Assembly: GCF_007992175.1 (NCBI RefSeq)
Contig: NZ_BJZT01000015.1
Coordinates: 1 to 64,000 of the forward strand
Reading direction: 5' to 3'
Source: Methylobacterium haplocladii
Lineage (GTDB): Bacteria; Pseudomonadota; Alphaproteobacteria; Rhizobiales; Beijerinckiaceae
Length of the DNA stretch: 64,000 nt
In this document: piece after piece, positions 60,597-64,000 of the stretch
Numbering within the stretch: position 1 is the first letter of the stretch
Layout: each line of letters starts with the position of its first letter
Notes under the pieces: generated by a model
Told to the model about the DNA's origin: nothing
The model's input: the letters and a program-made list of their open reading frames with translations, nothing else
Databases searched by the model: none
Program-made: the position numbers and the translations under genes

Positions 60597-62321
60597 GTGA
60601 GCGAAGACCGCGTGGTGCGTCTGGCCAAGCGCCGGGAGTTCTGGGCTGCCGTGGCGGCGGGGCGGGGGGCGCTGATCGCCGCCATCGGGGTCAGCGGGCT
60701 GATCAACCTGCTGATGCTGACGGCCCCGGTCTTCATGCTTCAGGTCTACGACCGGGTGCTGCCGAGCCGGAGCCTCGCCACCCTCGTCGGGCTCGCCGGC
60801 ATCGCGCTCATCCTATTCCTGGTCCAGAGCGTGCTCGAAGTGTTCCGGGCGCGCATCCTGTCGCGCTTCGGCCGCCTCGTCGACGAACGGCTCGGACACC
60901 GGATCTTTCGGGCGCTGCTGGTGCGCGGCTCTGAGATGCCGCGCAGCGACGAAGGCCCCCAGGCGCTCCGCGACCTCGACACGGTGCGCGGCTTCCTGTC
61001 GAGCATGGCCTTCACGGCCTTCTTCGACCTGCCCTGGGTGCCGCTCTACGTGGCGGTCTGCTTCCTGTTCCACCCCTGGATCGGTCTGACGGTGCTCGGC
61101 GGCGCGCTCTTCCTGTGCGTGCTGACGATCCTGACCGACTGGGCCTCGTCAGGCCCGACGCGGGACGCCGTCAAGGCGGGGAGCGAGCGCCGGGCCTTCG
61201 TGGACATGGCGCACCGTACCGCGCCGCTGCTGTCCGCGCTCGGCATGCGCGCGCGCATCGCCGCCCTCTGGCAGGTCAGGGCCCGCAACAACCTCGACGT
61301 GGCGACCTACGGCAACGATCTCGCCATCGGCTTCGGCGCCATGGCCAGGTTGATGCGCACCGTCCTGCAATCCGGCATCCTCGCCCTCGGCGCCTACCTC
61401 GTGGTGCGGGAGGAAGCGACGGCCGGCGTGATGCTCGCCGCCACCATCCTGTCGGCCCGCGCGCTGGCGCCGGTGGACCTCGTGATCGCCAACTGGAAGT
61501 CGTTCGCTGCCGCGCGGCAGGCCTGGACCCGCCTCGTGACGTTCCTGCCGCGCAGGGAGCCGGCGGCGCTGACCCCGCTGCCCGCGCCGCGCGAGAGCCT
61601 GCGGGTGACGGCGCTCTCGGTGGCGATCCCCGGCACCGACACGCTGGCCCTGCACGACGTCAACCTCGCCCTTGCGCCGGGCAGTGCCCTCGGCGTGATC
61701 GGCCCGAGCGGTTCGGGCAAGTCGACCTTCGCGCGGGCGCTGGTCGGGCTGGCGCGGGCGAGCCGCGGCGTCATCCGCCTCGACGGGGCGGCCATCGCAC
61801 AGTGGGACCCCGACGCGCTCGGCCGGTCCATCGGCTACCTGCCACAGGACATCGAGATGTTCGAGGGCACCATCGCTCAGAACATCACCCGCTTCGATCC
61901 CAAACCGGACCCGGAGGCGCTGCTCTCCGCCGCCCGGGCGGCGGGCGTCCACGAGGTCGTGCTGCGGCTGCCCGGCGGCTACGACGCGCTGCTCGGCGCC
62001 GGCGGCCTCGGCCTGTCGGGCGGCCAGCGCCAGCGCATCGCCCTTGCGCGGGCCCTCTACGGCGATCCGTTCCTCGTGGTGCTCGACGAGCCGAATTCCA
62101 ACCTCGACGTCGAGGGCGACCGGGCGTTGTCGGCGGCGGTCCAGGCCGTGCGGGCGCGCGGCGGCATCGCCATCGTCATCGCCCATCGCCCGAGCGCCCT
62201 GACGGCGGTCGACCGCATCCTCGTCCTCGCCGACGGCCGCGTGCAGATGCACGGCCCCCGCGACGACGTCCTGGCGCAGCTCAGCGCACTCACCCGGCAG
62301 ACCCCCACGAGAGTCGCATGA
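60597..62321 (+). CDS. Type I secretion ABC transporter/ATPase (PrtD-like)
   Basis: A 574-residue protein: about six membrane helices (1-300; VSGLINLLMLTAPVFMLQVY and LQVYDRVLPSRSLATLVGLA are typical of PrtD/HasD) and an ATPase domain with Walker A VIGPSGSGKSTFARALVGLA, SIGYLPQDIEMFEGTIAQNI, signature LSGGQRQRIALARALYG and Walker B VVLDEPNSNLD. No C39-like N-domain. The start is GTG at 60597 (GGAA upstream); the frame is open further upstream without protein-like content. Overlaps the adaptor gene by 4 nt. Confidence 0.9.
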   Translation: MSEDRVVRLAKRREFWAAVAAGRGALIAAIGVSGLINLLMLTAPVFMLQVYDRVLPSRSLATLVGLAGIALILFLVQSVLEVFRARILSRFGRLVDERLGHRIFRALLVRGSEMPRSDEGPQALRDLDTVRGFLSSMAFTAFFDLPWVPLYVAVCFLFHPWIGLTVLGGALFLCVLTILTDWASSGPTRDAVKAGSERRAFVDMAHRTAPLLSALGMRARIAALWQVRARNNLDVATYGNDLAIGFGAMARLMRTVLQSGILALGAYLVVREEATAGVMLAATILSARALAPVDLVIANWKSFAAARQAWTRLVTFLPRREPAALTPLPAPRESLRVTALSVAIPGTDTLALHDVNLALAPGSALGVIGPSGSGKSTFARALVGLARASRGVIRLDGAAIAQWDPDALGRSIGYLPQDIEMFEGTIAQNITRFDPKPDPEALLSAARAAGVHEVVLRLPGGYDALLGAGGLGLSGGQRQRIALARALYGDPFLVVLDEPNSNLDVEGDRALSAAVQAVRARGGIAIVIAHRPSALTAVDRILVLADGRVQMHGPRDDVLAQLSALTRQTPTRVA

Positions 62322-63625
62322 GCAACGAAGCGGACGTCACCCGGGACACCCGTCGCTCGCTGCGGCGTCACATCGGCGGCGTGGTCGCGGTCATCGCCGT
62401 GGCGGCGGGCGTGGGCGCCTGGACCGGGGCCACCGAACTCTCCGGCGCCATCATCGCCACCGGTTCGCTGGTGGTCGAGACCAACATCAAGAAGGTGCAG
62501 CATCCCACCGGCGGTGTGGTCGATGATCTCAAGGTTCAGGAGGGCGCCCGCGTCCAGGCCGGCGACCTGCTGATCCGCCTCGACGCCACCACCGCGCGCG
62601 CCACCTACGACAGCGTCACCAAGAGCCTGTTCGAGCTGGCCGCCCGCGGCGCCCGGCTGGAGGCCGAGCGTGATGGGCTCGACGGGGTCACCTTCCCCGC
62701 CGACCTGACCGCCTCCGGTGCCGAGATCGCCCGCATCGTCGATGGCGAGCGCAAGCTCTTCCGCTTCCGGCGCGACGCGCTGCAAGGCCAGAAATCCCAG
62801 TTGAAGGAGCGCGTCGGGCAGCTCGGCGAAGAGATCAAAGGCCTTGTCGAGCAATCCGCGGCCAAGGAGCAGGAATCGACGATCATCGCCCGCGAATACG
62901 AGGGCGTGCAGGAGCTCTGGAAGCGGAACCTCATCCAGATGAGCCGCCTGACCGCGCTGGAACGCGACATCTCGCGGCTGAAGGGCGAGCGCGGCCTGCT
63001 CCTGGCCAACATCGCGCAGACCAAGGGCAAGATTTCGGAGACCGAGCTGCAGGTGATCCAGCTCGAACAGAACCTGCGCAGCGACGTGGCCAAAGAGCTC
63101 GCCGAGATCCGCGCCAAGGCCGCGACCCTGACGGAGCAGAAGATCACCGCTCTCGATCAGCTCCAGCGCATCGACATCCGGTCGCCCCAGACCGGCTACG
63201 TCCACGAACTCGCGGTCCATACCCGCGGCGGCGTGATCTCGCCGGGCGAACAGATCATGCTCGTGGTCCCGACCGCGGATTCCCTCGTCGTCGAGGTGCG
63301 CGTCGCCCCTCAGGACATCGACCGCCTGCGCACCGGCCAGGCCGCGGGCCTGCGCTTCCCGAGCTTCGACCAGCGCACCACGCCCGAGTTGCACGGCCGC
63401 GTCACCCGCATCGCGGCCGACGTCAGCGAGGACAAGCGCACGGGCAGCTTCTACTACCTCGTGCGGCTGGGCGTCACGAAGGATGAACTCGGCCGCCTCG
63501 ACGGCGCCAAGCTGATGCCCGGCATGCCGGTGGAAGCCTTCATCCGCACCGCCGACCGCACGGTCTTTTCATATCTGACCAAGCCCCTCGCCGATCAGGC
63601 ACGGCGTGCGTTTCGCGAGAAATGA
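62318..63625 (+). CDS. Type I secretion membrane fusion protein (HlyD/PrtE-like)
   Basis: A 435-residue adaptor: short cytoplasmic N-terminus, one membrane helix (about 19-38), lipoyl half-motif TNIKKVQHPTGGVVDDLKVQ, long coiled coil (about 95-290, with VGQLGEEIKGLVEQSAAKEQ), second lipoyl half IDIRSPQTGYVHELAVHTRG, and a C-terminal barrel. It bridges the ATPase to an outer-membrane TolC-like channel, which is not in the window. The ATG overlaps the ATPase stop as ATGA. Confidence 0.92.
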   Translation: MSNEADVTRDTRRSLRRHIGGVVAVIAVAAGVGAWTGATELSGAIIATGSLVVETNIKKVQHPTGGVVDDLKVQEGARVQAGDLLIRLDATTARATYDSVTKSLFELAARGARLEAERDGLDGVTFPADLTASGAEIARIVDGERKLFRFRRDALQGQKSQLKERVGQLGEEIKGLVEQSAAKEQESTIIAREYEGVQELWKRNLIQMSRLTALERDISRLKGERGLLLANIAQTKGKISETELQVIQLEQNLRSDVAKELAEIRAKAATLTEQKITALDQLQRIDIRSPQTGYVHELAVHTRGGVISPGEQIMLVVPTADSLVVEVRVAPQDIDRLRTGQAAGLRFPSFDQRTTPELHGRVTRIAADVSEDKRTGSFYYLVRLGVTKDELGRLDGAKLMPGMPVEAFIRTADRTVFSYLTKPLADQARRAFREK

Positions 63626-63947
63626 GGGTTCACCGCACGACCTGGCCGGCGAGTGGAGCCGTTTGCGTCCGGCTCCAGGTCGCAGCGAAGAGGGCCAGGG
63701 TGGCCGCTGGCCTGGACCTCACACGCGCTTTCCGAGAGTCGGATCACAAAATGCCGGCGCACGGGCGGCGCCAGCGGAGCGCCTCTCCTGCGCCACCGCG
63801 TCGATCCGAGTTCGATGACAGATGGCTGCGCAGCCGACACGTTCGACCGTGTGACCGTTGCCCCTCGCGCCTTCGCCGTCATCCCTTCGCGCGCGTGGAC
63901 GCCCGTTGCACCCGTCAACGGCTTGGGCTACTCACCACATACGGTCA
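63626..63947. other. Intergenic region before tRNA-Arg
   Basis: 322 bp, high GC, no supported gene and no strong terminator. It includes the presumed promoter of the tRNA at 63948. Confidence 0.4.
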
Positions 63948-64000
63948 GCACCCGTAGCTCAGCTGGATAGAGCGTTGCCCTCCGAAGGCAAAGGTCACAC
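63948..64000 (+). tRNA. tRNA-Arg (anticodon CCG), partial at window end
   Basis: 5' part of a cloverleaf: acceptor GCACCCG, D arm AGCTC-AGCTGGATA-GAGC, anticodon stem TTGCC/GGCAA with loop CTCCGAA, giving CCG. The T arm and 3' end lie beyond the window. Confidence 0.93.

Overview
The window looks like a chromosomal segment of a high-GC alphaproteobacterium of the Hyphomicrobiales, most likely Methylobacterium or Methylorubrum. The support is gene content rather than a search: split pntAA/pntAB/pntB next to an aa3-type oxidase subunit IV gene, a NepR-like protein, a quinoprotein-associated SoxYZ-like carrier with its rhodanese partner, BA14K and glycine-rich secreted proteins, DUF3309, and dense GC-rich coding with many spurious antisense frames. 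There is no CRISPR array, no recognisable insertion sequence and no integrase gene. Two tRNA-Arg genes are present (ACG at 31.4 kb; CCG cut by the right edge).

Layout. 0-8 kb: a minus-strand RND efflux pump and adaptor, followed by a two-component regulator and sensor. 8-12 kb: small secreted proteins, a porin, and a short low-GC patch with two exported proteins of unknown function. 12.2-16.7 kb: a periplasmic thiol/sulfur module (CcdA, thioredoxin-like, rhodanese-like, SoxYZ-like carrier, broken pentapeptide-repeat gene) with a divergent Crp/Fnr regulator. 17-18.4 kb: a fluoride operon (riboswitch, crcB, gpmA-like mutase, small membrane protein). 18.5-30.3 kb: a sulfite-stress region holding a YeiH-type exporter, a TDT/SLAC1 transporter, sulfite:cytochrome c oxidoreductase sorAB, a second cytoplasmic sulfite-oxidase-fold enzyme, two beta-propeller proteins, a DUF305 protein, and an operon of ECF sigma factor, anti-sigma factor, LysR regulator and DUF202 protein. 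31.7-36.7 kb: proton-translocating transhydrogenase, aa3 oxidase subunit IV, UbiB/ABC1 kinase. 37-43 kb: outer membrane beta-barrel protein, NepR-like protein, GDP-rhamnose genes (gmd, rmd-like), cysteine synthase. 43.4-47 kb: polyamine-type ABC transporter (no binding protein present) and a Crp regulator. 47-57.9 kb: envelope and stress genes, including an ABC exporter homologue whose nucleotide-binding motifs are degraded. 58.3-63.6 kb: a type I secretion pair (PrtD-like ATPase and adaptor) directly downstream of a 639-residue glycine-rich repeat protein that is its probable cargo.

The most notable result is a repeated promoter, GGAAT-N17-ATCTC, found with identical spacing four times: in front of sorA, the first beta-propeller gene, the DUF305/second beta-propeller pair, and (opposite strand) the ECF sigma gene itself. 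This points to an autoregulated ECF regulon for periplasmic sulfite oxidation. It also moves the sigma gene start to a TTG at 28182 that has a good ribosome binding site. Other points of interest are the degenerate ABC protein, the T1SS cargo candidate, two genes interrupted by in-frame TAG codons, a C-terminal peptide shared by two unlinked exported proteins, and a 49-bp palindromic repeat present twice.

All functional names come from reading motifs and recalling protein families; no database search was possible. Start codons were chosen by ribosome binding site and signal peptide where the longest frame was implausible.
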